64,000 nucleotides of DNA from Oceanicola sp. (GCA_017792405.1 CP051231.1:1280011-1344010); one strand, 5' to 3'; counted from the stretch's first letter, positions 47,359-59,337 are shown. Notes: a model not told the origin generated them from the letters alone. Translations and numbers: made by a program.

Positions 47359-49110
47359 ATGGACAAGCCCCGCTCTCCGCTGCGCTCATGGCGCCGTCCG
47401 CTTCAGCGGCTGGCATGGGTCATGGTGCTTGTGCTGGCGGTTGTGACCGTTTGGCTGACCAACCATTACCTGACCCTGCGCTTCACCGAGACCACGCGGA
47501 ACCAGTCGGAGCTGCGGCAGGCGCTCTACGCGGGTAACATCATCTCGGAGCTACAGCGGGCGCAGGTGGTGCCGCTCCTGCTGTCGCGCGACCCCTCGCT
47601 GATCGGGGCGCTGAACACCTCGGACTTTCTCAACACCTCGCAGCGGCTGATCGAGTTTCGCGACGAGATCGGCGCGAAATCGGTGCTGATGCTCGATACC
47701 TCCGGGCGGGCCGTGGCCACGACCGACCGCAACCAGCTTGGCTCAAACCACCGCACCGCGCCCTACTTCGTGGAGGCACAGCGCTCGGATGGCACGGTGT
47801 TCACCCTTCACCTAAAAGAAAATAACGCGATGGAGTTCGCCTACTCCCGCGTGATCCGGCATGACAACCAGAGCGTCGGTGTGATCGTGGTCGAGGTCGA
47901 TCTTGCCAAGTTCGAGCGCCAGTGGGCGGGCATCTCGGATGCCGTGCTGGTGACCGACAGCACGGGCACGGTGATCCTCTCCACCGAGCCGCGCTGGCGC
48001 GGCAAGCCGGTAAGCGATGCGCTGGCCGAGCAGGATGCGCCTTCGGCGATCCAGCGGGCACTGGAGGCCACGACCGACTGGAGCTTTCTGCCGCCCGATG
48101 CCTACCTCTTCGGCGAGGCGGTGATGCGCACAGACGGGCGCATCCCCTTCCAGGGTTGGCGGATAACATCGTTCACCGCGTATAGCTCGATCCGCGAACG
48201 GGTGAACGGGGTGTTGGCGCTGGAGATCATGGCCTTCGCCCTGCTGCTCGCGGGTTCGTTCTGGTGGCTCTCCCGCAAGGCCCGCTCCGACCGCCGGGTG
48301 GCGTTGAAGGAGTCGGCAGAACTTCGCCAGTTGAACCTGCGGCTGCAGCGGGAAATCGCCGAACGGGAGAAGGCCGAACGCAGCCTCGAAGTGGCCGAAC
48401 AGACCCTTGCGCAGAGCTCCAAGCTGGCGGCTCTCGGGGAGATGTCGGCCGCCGTGTCGCATGAGCTCAACCAGCCGCTGGCCGCGATGCGCACCTACCT
48501 CGCCGGGGCCAAGCTGCTGCTGCAACGCAAGCGCCCGGAGGAGGCGCTCTCGTCGTTCCAGCGGATCGACGACCTGATTGGCCGGATGGGGGCGATCACC
48601 CGGCAGCTCAAGAGCTATGCCCGCAAGGGCGATGTGGCCTTTGAACCCTTTGATCTAAGGGATGCGGTGAGTGTATCGCTGAGCATGATGGAGCCGCAGC
48701 TGCGCTCGCGCCACGTGGCGATTTCGCGGAACCTGCCCAGTGAGGCGGTGATCATCCGGGCCGATCGGCTGCGGGTGGAGCAGGTGCTGGTGAACCTCTT
48801 CCGCAACGCGCTGGATGCCACCCGCGATGTCGAGGAGCCCGCGCTGGAGCTGATCCTTGCCGCCGGTGACACCGCCACGCTGACCCTGCGCGACAACGGC
48901 CACGGCATCGAGGATCTGGAGAACCTTTTTGAACCCTTCTACACCACCAAGGCCCCCGGCGACGGCGTCGGTCTGGGGCTTGCCATCTCCTCGGGGATCA
49001 TCAACGAGTTGGGCGGACGTCTCACGGCGCGGAACGGAAGGGCCGGTGGCGCAGTTTTCGAGCTGCAACTGCCGATCCTGAGACAAGACAGCGCGACGGC
49101 GGCAGAGTAG
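47359..49110 (+). CDS. dctB: Sensor histidine kinase, DctB-like
   Basis: A 583-residue membrane kinase of the DctB class, which senses C4-dicarboxylates and phosphorylates DctD. A first membrane helix (about 17-38) is followed by a periplasmic PAS-like double-Cache sensor (to about 290) and a second helix (about 295-312). A coiled-coil linker leads to the HisKA domain with LGEMSAAVSHELNQPLAAMR (phospho-His in SHELNQ), then an ATPase domain with RDNGHGIED and GLGLAISSGI. The dctPQM transport genes are not here. The response regulator follows 22 bases later. Confidence 0.88.
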   Translation: MDKPRSPLRSWRRPLQRLAWVMVLVLAVVTVWLTNHYLTLRFTETTRNQSELRQALYAGNIISELQRAQVVPLLLSRDPSLIGALNTSDFLNTSQRLIEFRDEIGAKSVLMLDTSGRAVATTDRNQLGSNHRTAPYFVEAQRSDGTVFTLHLKENNAMEFAYSRVIRHDNQSVGVIVVEVDLAKFERQWAGISDAVLVTDSTGTVILSTEPRWRGKPVSDALAEQDAPSAIQRALEATTDWSFLPPDAYLFGEAVMRTDGRIPFQGWRITSFTAYSSIRERVNGVLALEIMAFALLLAGSFWWLSRKARSDRRVALKESAELRQLNLRLQREIAEREKAERSLEVAEQTLAQSSKLAALGEMSAAVSHELNQPLAAMRTYLAGAKLLLQRKRPEEALSSFQRIDDLIGRMGAITRQLKSYARKGDVAFEPFDLRDAVSVSLSMMEPQLRSRHVAISRNLPSEAVIIRADRLRVEQVLVNLFRNALDATRDVEEPALELILAAGDTATLTLRDNGHGIEDLENLFEPFYTTKAPGDGVGLGLAISSGIINELGGRLTARNGRAGGAVFELQLPILRQDSATAAE

Positions 49111-49132
49111 GGCAGGACCACAGGAACAACAC

Positions 49133-50467
49133 ATGGCACAGGCTATGAAAATCGCAATTATCGACGACGAACAGGACATGCGCCAATCCATCAGCCAATG
49201 GCTGGCGCTCTCCGGGTTTGAAACAGAAACTTACCCTTCCGCCGAAGAGGCGCTGAAGGGGATCGGCCCCGACTATCCCGGCGCGGTTGTCTCCGACATC
49301 CGGATGCCCGGGATGGATGGTATGGCCTTGCTGAAGAAGCTGATGGCGCAGGACTCTGCGTTGCCGGTCATCATGATCACCGGCCACGGCGATGTGCCGA
49401 TGGCGGTGGAGGCGATGCGGGTGGGGGCCTTCGATTTTCTCGAGAAGCCCTTCAACCCCGACCGGATGACCCAACTGGCCAAGAAGGCCACCCAGCGCCG
49501 CCGGATGAACCTTGATGCCCGCGCCCTGCGCCGCGAGTTGGGCGGTGGCACCACGATCATGAAAAAGCTGATCGGCGCCAGCCCGGTGATGGAGCGGCTG
49601 CGCGAGGATATCCTCGATCTGGGGCAGGCCGATGGCCACGTGCTGATCGACGGCGAGACCGGCACTGGCAAGACTTTGGCCGCCCATGCCCTGCACGCCG
49701 TGGGGAGCCGGGCGAGCAAGGAGTTCGTGATCGTCTCCTGCGCCGCCTTCGACGAAGACGAACTGGCCGCTCAGCTCTTTGAGGGCGATGCCGACAAGGG
49801 CCGTATGCCGCTTGTTGAGCAGGCCCGCGGTGGTACGCTCTGCCTTGAGGATATCGAGGCGCTCTCGCCCGCGCTTCAGGCACGTCTGCTGCAGTTCATC
49901 AACGAGCAGGGCAGCCCCGCGGAAACCCGGATCGTGGCGGTCAGCAACCTTCAGGAGCAGGGCAAGACCTCTGAAGATGCGCTGCGCCCCGATCTTTACT
50001 ACCGGCTGGCCGCGATGAAGATCACCCTGCCGCCGCTGCGCCAGCGGGGCGAGGACATCTTGATGCTGTTCACCCGGCTCTCCGAGCAGTTCGCCGAGGA
50101 ATACGGCTGCGAGGCGCCCGCCGTGACAGCTCAGGAGGCCGCTCAGCTGTTGCAGGCGCCGTGGCAGGGCAACGTGCGCCAGCTCATCAACATCGCCGAA
50201 CGCGCCGTGCTTCAGGCCCGCCGCGGCTCGGGCACCATCGCGTCGCTGCTGATGAACGACGAGGGCGAGGTGCAGCCGGTGATGACGACCGAGGGCAAGC
50301 CGCTGAAGGAATACGTGGAAGCCTTCGAGCGGATGCTGATCGACAACACCATGCGCCGTCACAAGGGCTCGATCGTCAACGTGATGGAAGAGCTCTGCCT
50401 GCCGCGCCGCACTTTGAACGAGAAGATGGCCAAATACGGGCTGCAACGCTCAGACTATCTCGGCTGA
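49133..50467 (+). CDS. dctD: Response regulator, DctD-like but lacking GAFTGA
   Basis: A 444-residue NtrC-family regulator: receiver domain with phosphorylated Asp55 (SDIRMPGMDG), AAA+ domain with Walker A GETGTGKT at 174-181, and a C-terminal Fis-type HTH (IVNVMEELCLPRRTL). The sigma-54-contacting GAFTGA loop is absent: its place (about 217-226) reads EGDADKGRMP. Walker B is altered, LCLEDIEAL instead of LFLDE. It is therefore unlikely to activate sigma-54 promoters in the usual way. Start may be 49133 or the ATG at 49145. Confidence 0.85.
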   Translation: MAQAMKIAIIDDEQDMRQSISQWLALSGFETETYPSAEEALKGIGPDYPGAVVSDIRMPGMDGMALLKKLMAQDSALPVIMITGHGDVPMAVEAMRVGAFDFLEKPFNPDRMTQLAKKATQRRRMNLDARALRRELGGGTTIMKKLIGASPVMERLREDILDLGQADGHVLIDGETGTGKTLAAHALHAVGSRASKEFVIVSCAAFDEDELAAQLFEGDADKGRMPLVEQARGGTLCLEDIEALSPALQARLLQFINEQGSPAETRIVAVSNLQEQGKTSEDALRPDLYYRLAAMKITLPPLRQRGEDILMLFTRLSEQFAEEYGCEAPAVTAQEAAQLLQAPWQGNVRQLINIAERAVLQARRGSGTIASLLMNDEGEVQPVMTTEGKPLKEYVEAFERMLIDNTMRRHKGSIVNVMEELCLPRRTLNEKMAKYGLQRSDYLG

Positions 50468-50533
50468 CCCGGCGCTTGCCCTTCGGGCCGCTTTGAGCAA
50501 CTCTGCGCCCGGGGCGAGGTTGAAGGGTAAGCG

Positions 50534-51376
50534 GTGGAGCATAAAGGGATTTTCTGGCCGGCGGTCGGCGAGGTGTGGCGCGGCCGTGGCACGGCGCTGC
50601 GGGTCATCTGGCTTCCGTTTCTGATCAGCACAGTTGCTTATGAGGTCTACTACAGGGCGTTCCCAAGCGGGATTGCCCTGCCTATCACGGTGCTCGAGTT
50701 CCTCGTGTTCTCTTGGGCGGCTGTGGGCTGGCACCGGGCGGCGCTGCTGGATGAGGCTCCGGGGCCTGCGGGCACGCGCCACGGCGGGCCGGTGCCGCGG
50801 TATGCCTTTGGCTGGTTCATCTCAGGGTTGGCTGCTGGCATCCTTGGGATGATGCTGTTTCTGGTCGTTTATCTCGGCCTTACACGGTTGCTTGGCGTCG
50901 GGGTATTCATGCCGATGCCCGGCCTGCCTGAAGTGTTGCTTTCGCCCATGGCCTACCTGAGCACAGCGTTCTGGGTACTGCCGCTCGGGATCCTCTGCAT
51001 GTGGCTGGTGATCTATCTTTTCTTCCATTTTGCCCGCGCGCTGCCGGCACTTGCGATCCGCAGGGAAGGACGGTGGAACGAGGCGCAGCGCGGGGCCCGC
51101 CGCCGTTGGTTTGCCAGCGCTGCGGCGTGGTCTCTGCTGCTCTGGCTTCTGGCGGCTGCCTTGTATTACGGCACTTACAACGCGCTCCTGGAATGGGACA
51201 ACAGGCTCTGGGAGGCCGGGCAGGATGGTGCGCCACTCTGGGCCTTCTCCCTGCTCGATGCCGCTTTCAACGTGGTCTACGCCATGAATGTGCTGATCGG
51301 TGCAAGTGTTCTGACCGTGGCGTTCCGGCGATCTGCTAGCGTGGCGCCTGAAAATGACGCGGGGCAGGCAGAGTGA
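50534..51376 (+). CDS. Integral membrane protein, unknown
   Basis: A 280-residue protein with about six hydrophobic segments (roughly 22-42, 50-68, 93-118, 142-170, 195-218 and 237-262). A cytoplasmic loop near residues 175-190 is basic (RREGRWNEAQRGARRR). No family is recognised. The GTG at 50534 has AAGGG upstream. It lies between the dctBD pair and another membrane protein gene, both on the plus strand. Function unknown. Confidence 0.65.
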   Translation: MEHKGIFWPAVGEVWRGRGTALRVIWLPFLISTVAYEVYYRAFPSGIALPITVLEFLVFSWAAVGWHRAALLDEAPGPAGTRHGGPVPRYAFGWFISGLAAGILGMMLFLVVYLGLTRLLGVGVFMPMPGLPEVLLSPMAYLSTAFWVLPLGILCMWLVIYLFFHFARALPALAIRREGRWNEAQRGARRRWFASAAAWSLLLWLLAAALYYGTYNALLEWDNRLWEAGQDGAPLWAFSLLDAAFNVVYAMNVLIGASVLTVAFRRSASVAPENDAGQAE

Positions 51377-51449
51377 AGGCGCGCCGGAGTGAAAGGCCGT
51401 CTGAGGGCCTGATGCTTGCTGTGCTGAAGCCCGGAGCGTAGAGCGCGGT

Positions 51450-52190
51450 ATGGCTATCTTCTACTTTCTCGCCGTCGCGCTGCCTTACATCACTGCCTTC
51501 CTGCTGACTCTTGCCGTGGCCGCCGGGGCGGGGCTGCTGATCTGGCTGCTGAACGGTCGCCACTGGTGGGCCTGGCTGGCCGGTCTGGCGATTGCTGCGG
51601 CGGCAAGCACGGTCTCGCCGGTCCTTCAGCGCTTGGAGAGCGAGCGCATCACCGCCGCGCTCGCCGCCGCCGAGCCGCAGCCGGAAAGCCTCGCGCTGGA
51701 GCCGGGCGCGCTGATCCATCTGCACGATGGCAACCACGCCGGCATCACCTGCCGCCCCTGTGATTTCACCGCGCTGCCCTTTGTCACCGAAGCCGAGACC
51801 GTCAGCCTCTACCCGGTGCTGATCAATGAGCGGGGCGAGTTGGTGGAGCGGACCAACCTGAACGCCCCCACGCCCGACCGGGCCACGCGCGCCCGATTTC
51901 GCTACGCGTTCATGTCGATCCCGCAGGTCTGGTACGAGGGCGCAGAATTCGACCCGCCGGAGTGGTATCCGTCGCCGGTGCCAGAGGACCTCAAGGGCGT
52001 GCACATGCTGGTCGAGCTGCCGCCCACCGGCATCATTCGCCCGGCGGAGCTGCAGCCGCTCTACCTGCGGGTCAATCGGCAGTACGAGGCGGAGGCCTTG
52101 TTTTCATGGGGTTTTGTCACCGATACGGTGCAGCGACCAACGCCTGAGGAGATCCTGGCCGATCTCGCAGCCCGCGTCACCACGAAGTGA
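51450..52190 (+). CDS. Membrane-anchored hypothetical protein
   Basis: A 246-residue protein with two N-terminal hydrophobic helices (about 3-32 and 40-58), then a soluble domain. The soluble part contains a CRPC motif (GITCRPCDFTA) and an aromatic segment PQVWYEGAEFDPPEWYPSPV. The two cysteines suggest a disulfide or metal site. No family recognised. The ATG at 51450 has only a weak GGAG upstream. It is 105 bases before guaB. Function unknown. Confidence 0.6.
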   Translation: MAIFYFLAVALPYITAFLLTLAVAAGAGLLIWLLNGRHWWAWLAGLAIAAAASTVSPVLQRLESERITAALAAAEPQPESLALEPGALIHLHDGNHAGITCRPCDFTALPFVTEAETVSLYPVLINERGELVERTNLNAPTPDRATRARFRYAFMSIPQVWYEGAEFDPPEWYPSPVPEDLKGVHMLVELPPTGIIRPAELQPLYLRVNRQYEAEALFSWGFVTDTVQRPTPEEILADLAARVTTK

Positions 52191-53747
<1,557 letters not shown>

Positions 53748-53777
53748 GGGGCTTGCGCCCCTGAGTTGAGGTAGAGC

Positions 53778-54941
53778 ATGACCCCCGCCGCCCGGATCGC
53801 CGCCGCCGTCGAGGTGCTGGACGCTATCGCCGGCGGGCTGGCTGCCGAGCAGGCGCTCAGCCGCTGGGGGCGTGCCAACCGGTTTGCTGGGTCGGGGGAC
53901 CGCGCCGCGATCCGTGACCATGTGTTCGATGCGCTGCGCTGCCACCGGAGCTTTGCCGCGCGAGGCGGCGGTGAGACGGGCCGTGCCCTGATGCTGGGGA
54001 TGCTGCGGCAGGCGGGCCGCGACCCGGGCGAAGTGTTCACGGGCGAGGGCCATGCGCCCGCCGCGCTGACCCCCGAGGAGGAAGCCGCGGGCCGGATGCC
54101 GGAGGGCGCCGAGGCGTTGGATTGCCCCGACTGGCTGGCACCCGATCTGCAATCCTCCCTTGGGCCGGATTTCCAGCCTGTTCTCAGAGCGATGCAGGGC
54201 CGGGCTGACGTGTTCTTGCGGGTCAACGTGCTGAAAGCCACGCGTGATGCGGTGCTGGAAGAGTTGGCCGCTGAAGGAATCCTCACAGAACCGCACCCGC
54301 TTGCGCCAAACGCCCTGCGTGTCACCGAAGGCGCGCGCCGTATCCGCAACGCACGGGCCTTCACCGAGGGCCGGGTGGAACTGCAGGATGCCGGATCGCA
54401 GGCGATTTGTGAGGACATCCCATTGCCTCAGGGTGGGCGGGTGCTCGATTTCTGCGCCGGTGGCGGCGGCAAGAGCCTTGCACTCGCCGCCCGTGCGCCG
54501 AAGCTGAGCTTTACCGCCCATGACGCGCACCCACAGCGGATGAATGACCTGCCCGCGCGGGCCGCGCGTGCGGGGGTGCAGGTTGCAACCACGGACGCGC
54601 CTGAAGGCCTGTTCGATCTTGTGGTAGCCGATGTGCCTTGTTCCGGTTCCGGCGCGTGGCGGCGCCAGCCCGAGGCCAAATGGCGGCTCGATTGCACCGG
54701 GCTGGAGGCGCTTTGCGCGCTTCAGGCCGACATCCTTGATCAGGTCGCGGCCATGGTCGCCCCGAGGGGCCGGCTCGCCTATATCACCTGTTCTCTGCTC
54801 CAGGCTGAGAACGGCGCGCAGGCGGAGAGCTTTCTTGCCCGCCATCCCGGCTGGCAGAAGGAGACCACGCTGCGTTTGACCCCGCTGGACGGCGGAGACG
54901 GGTTTTTCCTTGCGATTTTCCGGCCTTCTCCCGGAGAATGA
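53778..54941 (+). CDS. rsmB: 16S rRNA cytosine-C5 methyltransferase, RsmB/NOP family
   Basis: A 387-residue RsmB-type enzyme. An N-terminal NusB-like RNA-binding helical region (about 1-90) precedes the catalytic part with the SAM motif VLDFCAGGGGKSLALAAR. The two cysteines of the mechanism are in DVPCSGSGAWRR and YITCSLLQAEN. It methylates cytosine in rRNA; the exact position is not fixed by sequence. ATG at 53778 follows GAGGTAGAGC. It sits 30 bases after guaB. Confidence 0.88.
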   Translation: MTPAARIAAAVEVLDAIAGGLAAEQALSRWGRANRFAGSGDRAAIRDHVFDALRCHRSFAARGGGETGRALMLGMLRQAGRDPGEVFTGEGHAPAALTPEEEAAGRMPEGAEALDCPDWLAPDLQSSLGPDFQPVLRAMQGRADVFLRVNVLKATRDAVLEELAAEGILTEPHPLAPNALRVTEGARRIRNARAFTEGRVELQDAGSQAICEDIPLPQGGRVLDFCAGGGGKSLALAARAPKLSFTAHDAHPQRMNDLPARAARAGVQVATTDAPEGLFDLVVADVPCSGSGAWRRQPEAKWRLDCTGLEALCALQADILDQVAAMVAPRGRLAYITCSLLQAENGAQAESFLARHPGWQKETTLRLTPLDGGDGFFLAIFRPSPGE

Positions 54942-54972
54942 CCGCAGGTTGCGCGGCGCCCTCAAAACTATC

Positions 54973-54988
54973 TTAATCCGCGATTAAC
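54973..54988 (+). promoter_or_regulatory. CtrA-type binding box upstream of the cckA-like gene
   Basis: TTAATCCGCGATTAAC fits the CtrA consensus TTAA-N7-TTAAC exactly and sits 50 bases before the GTG at 55038. Because CckA controls CtrA phosphorylation in alphaproteobacteria, this suggests a feedback loop in which CtrA regulates its own kinase gene. Confidence 0.75.
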
Positions 54989-55037
54989 GATTTTCGGGCG
55001 ATTGTGCTGTGCAACGAATCAAAGGGAGAACCCACCC

Positions 55038-57359
55038 GTGTCGCACCCAGCGCTGACGCCTTCACCGGTTGCGCGCATCGCGCAGGCCTTTCGGGGAAAG
55101 GTGTGGCAGGTCCTCGGTGTGGCGGTGGTGTTCTTCATGTCCAGCGTGCTGGTCGCGGATCCGCAGGTGGCGCTCATCCTCATCGCCTCCGGCTGCACGC
55201 TCTGCGCATTAATAATCCTTTTGCGTCTGGTCGCGCGCCGCCAGGCCGGCGCCGAGAGGGCGCTGGCCGAGACGGTCGCGGGCTTCACCGAGCTCGATTC
55301 CTCGCCCTGTTTCACGACCGACCTCGATGGCGCAATCTCGCATCAGAATGCGAGCGCGCGCAGCCGGTTCAAGTCGGAGACGGGTGAAACCTTGCCCCGG
55401 GTGCTACGGGACCTGCTGGCCAATTCCGCCGCACTGATCAGTCGGCTGGAAACCCGCGCCGAAGCCCGCGGGCATGCCTCGGAAGATGTTGTCACCCGCA
55501 AGGGGCATATGCGCCTCGTGGTGCATCGGCTGGGGGAAGACGGCTTCTTGTGGCGCATGGAGGATATGGTGGAGCGCGAAGGCGCGCGCGGCGCCGAGGG
55601 GCTCAGCCTGCCGATGATGACGGTGAACAAGGCCGGCGCTGTACTTTTCATGAACGATGCACTCAGGCGGGTGGTCGGCGGCCGGGTCAAGCGCATTGAA
55701 GACGTGATTTTGGATGTCTCCGATGCCGGCATTGCCGGCGCGCAGCGTATCTCCGGGCCAGCTGGGGAGCTGCACTGTCAGGTGGTCGAAATTGCCGGGC
55801 AGGCGGGAAGGCGCGAGATTTATCTGCTGCCGCTGAACGAGGCGCCGGCAGCCCATGTGAGCGGGGTAGCGGCTTCACCAGATGTTCTTGATCACATGCC
55901 GGTGGCGCTCCTGCGCATCAAGCGGGATGGCACCCTGTCGATGGCCAACCGCCTTGCCCGCGAGCTTCTCGGCCACGACGACCTTGTCGGCATGTCATTT
56001 GCCGAGCTGGTCGAGGGTCTAGGACGGTCTGTGCGTGACTGGATCACTGATGCCGCAGCCGGTCGCGGCCCGCTCCGCCCTGAGGTTGCGCGCGCCAAGC
56101 TGCCGGTAAAGGATGTGTTCCTGCAAATCTCGCTCAGCCGCGTGGTCGAGGGCGGCGAACCTTCCCTGGTGGCGGTTTTGAACGACGCAACGGAGCTTAA
56201 GACGCTTGAAGCTCAATTCGTCCAAAGCCAGAAGATGCAGGCCATCGGACAGTTGGCTGGTGGCGTCGCGCATGATTTCAACAACCTGCTCACCGCCATC
56301 TCAGGCCATTGCGACCTGCTTCTGCTGAGGCACGATCAGGGCGACCCGGACTATGGCGACCTTGTGCAGATCAACCAAAATGCCAACCGCGCGGCGAGCC
56401 TTGTGGGGCAGTTGCTGGCGTTTTCCCGCAAACAGAACCTCCAGCCCGAGACGCTGGACATGCGCGAAACGCTTTCTGACCTCGGTCACCTTCTTAACCG
56501 GCTCGTAGGGGAGCGGGTTAACCTGTCTCTCACACATGATCCCGATCTGCCCTCGATCCGGGCCGACAAACGGCAACTCGAACAAGTGATCATGAACCTC
56601 GTGGTCAATGCGCGGGACGCGATGCCCGACGGCGGCACCATCACGGTTGAAACGCAGACCCGGGTGCTCGATGAAGAACTCCACCGCGACCGGGCCAGCG
56701 TCCCTCCTGGCAGTTACGTGGTCGTCTCGGTATCCGATCAGGGCACGGGCATCCACCCGGACAAGATCGGCAAGATTTTCGAGCCCTTCTGGACCACGAA
56801 ACGCCCGGGTGAAGGAACGGGCCTCGGGCTTTCAACGGCCTATGGCATCGTGAAACAGACCGGCGGCTACATTTTTGTAGATTCCATTCTGGGGCAAGGC
56901 AGTTGCTTTACCCTATACTTCCCTGCCTTCGAACGGCCTGAGGAGGCGCCCCGCTTGTCGCTCGATGCTTTGCCGAGTGAGCCGACTGGAAAGGGCGAAG
57001 GTGTCATTCTACTGGTAGAGGACGAGGCACCGGTGCGCGCCTTCGCGTCAAGAGCTCTTCGAATGCGGGGCTACACCGTGCTTGAGGCGGGAAACGCCGA
57101 GGAGGCATTGACGCTTCTCGATGACAGTGAACTCGAAGTCGATGTCTTCGTTACCGATGTGATCATGCCAGGCATGGATGGCCCGAGCTGGGTTCGAAAG
57201 GCACTGGAGATGCGACCGGATGTTAAGGTAGTCTTTGTGTCCGGTTATGCTGAAGACAGCTTTGACAATGAACAGGCACTGATTCCGAACTCGGTTTTCC
57301 TACCAAAGCCGTTCTCGCTCACCGAACTGACGGCGACGGTTCACGACCAGATCCACTAG
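55038..57359 (+). CDS. cckA: Hybrid sensor histidine kinase, CckA-like
   Basis: A 773-residue kinase of the CckA type, head of the CckA-ChpT-CtrA relay. Two membrane helices (about 24-44 and 49-68) are followed by PAS-like domains. Then come HisKA with [17 protein letters not shown] (phospho-His in AHDFNN), an ATPase domain with [18 protein letters not shown], and a C-terminal receiver with Asp in [12 protein letters not shown]. The GTG at 55038 has GGGAG upstream and is preferred to an upstream GTG at 55002. A CtrA box precedes it. The sulfotransferase gene converges at its 3' end. Confidence 0.9.
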   Translation: MSHPALTPSPVARIAQAFRGKVWQVLGVAVVFFMSSVLVADPQVALILIASGCTLCALIILLRLVARRQAGAERALAETVAGFTELDSSPCFTTDLDGAISHQNASARSRFKSETGETLPRVLRDLLANSAALISRLETRAEARGHASEDVVTRKGHMRLVVHRLGEDGFLWRMEDMVEREGARGAEGLSLPMMTVNKAGAVLFMNDALRRVVGGRVKRIEDVILDVSDAGIAGAQRISGPAGELHCQVVEIAGQAGRREIYLLPLNEAPAAHVSGVAASPDVLDHMPVALLRIKRDGTLSMANRLARELLGHDDLVGMSFAELVEGLGRSVRDWITDAAAGRGPLRPEVARAKLPVKDVFLQISLSRVVEGGEPSLVAVLNDATELKTLEAQFVQSQKMQAIGQLAGGVAHDFNNLLTAISGHCDLLLLRHDQGDPDYGDLVQINQNANRAASLVGQLLAFSRKQNLQPETLDMRETLSDLGHLLNRLVGERVNLSLTHDPDLPSIRADKRQLEQVIMNLVVNARDAMPDGGTITVETQTRVLDEELHRDRASVPPGSYVVVSVSDQGTGIHPDKIGKIFEPFWTTKRPGEGTGLGLSTAYGIVKQTGGYIFVDSILGQGSCFTLYFPAFERPEEAPRLSLDALPSEPTGKGEGVILLVEDEAPVRAFASRALRMRGYTVLEAGNAEEALTLLDDSELEVDVFVTDVIMPGMDGPSWVRKALEMRPDVKVVFVSGYAEDSFDNEQALIPNSVFLPKPFSLTELTATVHDQIH

Positions 57360-57389
57360 CGCCTTGGGCGGGTTGGAACGCGGTCACTC

Positions 57390-58013
57390 CTAGATGTTCT
57401 TCCAGTCTCCGCCAGCGATCAGCGCATCATAGAGCCGGAAATCCTTTTCAAGATGTTTGGCCAGCGGCGCGGCAAGCTCTGGGTCGACCTCGAGCGGCGC
57501 CTCGGGCGACACATTCTCGAGCTCCAGCACGACCTTTCGGTCAAGCCGGCTCTCCAGAAAGGCCACAAGGTCGCCAAAGCGCTCGTAGGGAAAAAGGTAG
57601 TCGATCCCGACCCGGCCGTCCTCGGTGCGCAGAAACTTCCACTGTCGGCCAAGCCGGGCATAGGCTGGCTGAGGGTCTTGGAGGTAGCCGCGGAGGAACT
57701 TTGAAAAATCCATGCTTTGGGTTGAGTTGTTTTGTCCATCCAGATCCGCCCTGCGCCGATAGCGGTACCAGCTGCCCAGCCAGTCGAGCGGTTCCCGCAT
57801 CACAGCCACGGTTCGGAAGCTCTCCCATTCCTTCGCTCCGACGATCCGCGGCAAAACACGGTTCGACCAAGCATAGCCCATGTGTTTGACCAATGGGGGA
57901 TGACGAAAGGCAATGTCGGCCTCATTTCCGAGCGCAGATTCGAGCGCATGCGTTCCCGTCTTCGGGGTCGCCAGAAGCACCAATCGGGCATCCCAGAATA
58001 CCAGCATGCGCAC
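57390..58013 (-). CDS. Sulfotransferase family protein
   Basis: A 207-residue protein of the P-loop sulfotransferase fold. The 5'-PAPS-binding loop is LLATPKTGTHALESAL at residues 13-28, and a phosphate-binding region MREPLDWLGSWYRYRR lies near residue 72. No membrane helix. Substrate unknown; sulfated polysaccharide or lipid are possibilities. ATG is at 58013 or, two codons later, 58007. It is divergent from recA across a 186-base promoter region. Confidence 0.8.
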   Translation of the reverse strand: MRMLVFWDARLVLLATPKTGTHALESALGNEADIAFRHPPLVKHMGYAWSNRVLPRIVGAKEWESFRTVAVMREPLDWLGSWYRYRRRADLDGQNNSTQSMDFSKFLRGYLQDPQPAYARLGRQWKFLRTEDGRVGIDYLFPYERFGDLVAFLESRLDRKVVLELENVSPEAPLEVDPELAAPLAKHLEKDFRLYDALIAGGDWKNI

Positions 58014-58100
58014 CCTTTCTGCGTGTAATCCAAGGCTTCTCGTAAACGTTCACGCTTCATTAACCAAGGGGCGTCAAGAATGGCGTCATTAAGATTCAAC

Positions 58101-58129
58101 TTGCTTTGTTCTCGTTTTGATCGCATACC
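58101..58129 (+). promoter_or_regulatory. recA promoter with LexA-type box
   Basis: TTGCTT (58101-58106) and CATACC (58124-58129) are 17 bases apart. GTTCTCGTTTTGATC (58108-58122), one base from the GTTC-N7-GTTC consensus, lies between them. This arrangement is expected for LexA repression of recA. Confidence 0.7.
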
Positions 58130-58199
58130 CTGCGGAACAAGAGGTGAACGGCAGCGCACATTGCCGCGACAGGCGGCATATGGAATAAGGACGGAAACA

Positions 58200-59282
58200 A
58201 TGGCCACAGCGAAACTTCTGGACATGGGCAAAGCAGGCAACGGCGACAAGCAAAAGGCGCTCGACAGCGCATTGGCTCAGATCGAACGGCAGTTCGGCAA
58301 GGGCTCCATCATGAAGCTCGGCGGCGAGAACCAGCTGCCCGATATTGAAGCCACATCGACCGGCTCGCTCGGCCTCGACATCGCGCTCGGCATCGGCGGC
58401 CTGCCGAAGGGCCGGATTATCGAGATCTACGGACCGGAAAGCTCGGGCAAGACCACGCTCACGCTGCATTGTGTGGCCGAAGAGCAGAAGAAGGGCGGCG
58501 TCTGTGCCTTCGTCGATGCCGAACACGCGCTCGACCCGCAATATGCGAAGAAACTGGGCGTGGACCTCGACGAGTTGCTCATCTCCCAGCCCGATACCGG
58601 CGAACAGGCACTCGAAATCACTGATACACTGGTTCGTTCCGGCGCGGTGAGCCTCGTGGTCGTCGACTCGGTCGCCGCGCTCACCCCGAAATCTGAGCTC
58701 GAGGGTGATATGGGCGACTCCAGCGTCGGCGTTCACGCCCGCCTGATGAGCCAGGCCATGCGCAAGCTGACCGGTTCGATCAGCCGCTCGAACTGCATGG
58801 TGATCTTCATCAACCAGATCCGGATGAAGATCGGCGTGATGTTTGGCTCGCCCGAAACCACCACCGGCGGCAACGCGCTGAAATTTTACAGCTCCGTCCG
58901 GCTCGATATCCGCCGCATCGGCTCGATCAAGGATCGCGATGAGGTGGTCGGCAACTCGACCCGCGTGAAGGTGGTGAAGAACAAGGTCGCGCCGCCGTTC
59001 AAACAGGTCGAATTTGACATCATGTACGGCGAAGGCATCTCCAAGACCGGCGAGCTGCTGGATCTCGGGGTGAAGGCCGGTGTGGTGGAGAAGTCCGGCG
59101 CGTGGTTCTCTTACGGCGACGAGCGCATTGGGCAGGGCCGCGAGAACTCCAAGCAGTTTCTGAAGGACAACCCCGATATCGCCTATGAAATCGAGGACAA
59201 GATTCGTGCCTCGCACGGGCTGGATTTTGGCAGCTCTGAAGAGGATGGCAGCGCGGACGACGACGAGATGTTCGAAAACTGA
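58200..59282 (+). CDS. recA: Recombinase RecA
   Basis: A 360-residue RecA with the standard [21 protein letters not shown] start, Walker A GPESSGKT, strand-exchange loops and C-terminal acidic tail (ending [12 protein letters not shown]). It drives homologous recombination and LexA cleavage. The ATG at 58200 is preferred to an upstream in-frame extension within the promoter. A LexA-type box lies in its promoter and a strong terminator follows. Confidence 0.98.
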   Translation: MATAKLLDMGKAGNGDKQKALDSALAQIERQFGKGSIMKLGGENQLPDIEATSTGSLGLDIALGIGGLPKGRIIEIYGPESSGKTTLTLHCVAEEQKKGGVCAFVDAEHALDPQYAKKLGVDLDELLISQPDTGEQALEITDTLVRSGAVSLVVVDSVAALTPKSELEGDMGDSSVGVHARLMSQAMRKLTGSISRSNCMVIFINQIRMKIGVMFGSPETTTGGNALKFYSSVRLDIRRIGSIKDRDEVVGNSTRVKVVKNKVAPPFKQVEFDIMYGEGISKTGELLDLGVKAGVVEKSGAWFSYGDERIGQGRENSKQFLKDNPDIAYEIEDKIRASHGLDFGSSEEDGSADDDEMFEN

Positions 59283-59308
59283 CGCGGCCTAACCGGTCAC
59301 GATATCAT

Positions 59309-59337
59309 AGGGCGGCCCCGCAGAGGTCGCCCTTTTT
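59309..59337 (+). terminator. Rho-independent terminator after recA
   Basis: A 9-bp stem AGGGCGGCC / GGTCGCCCT (one G-U pair) with a 7-base loop is followed by TTTTTG, 26 bases past the recA stop. Confidence 0.88.
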
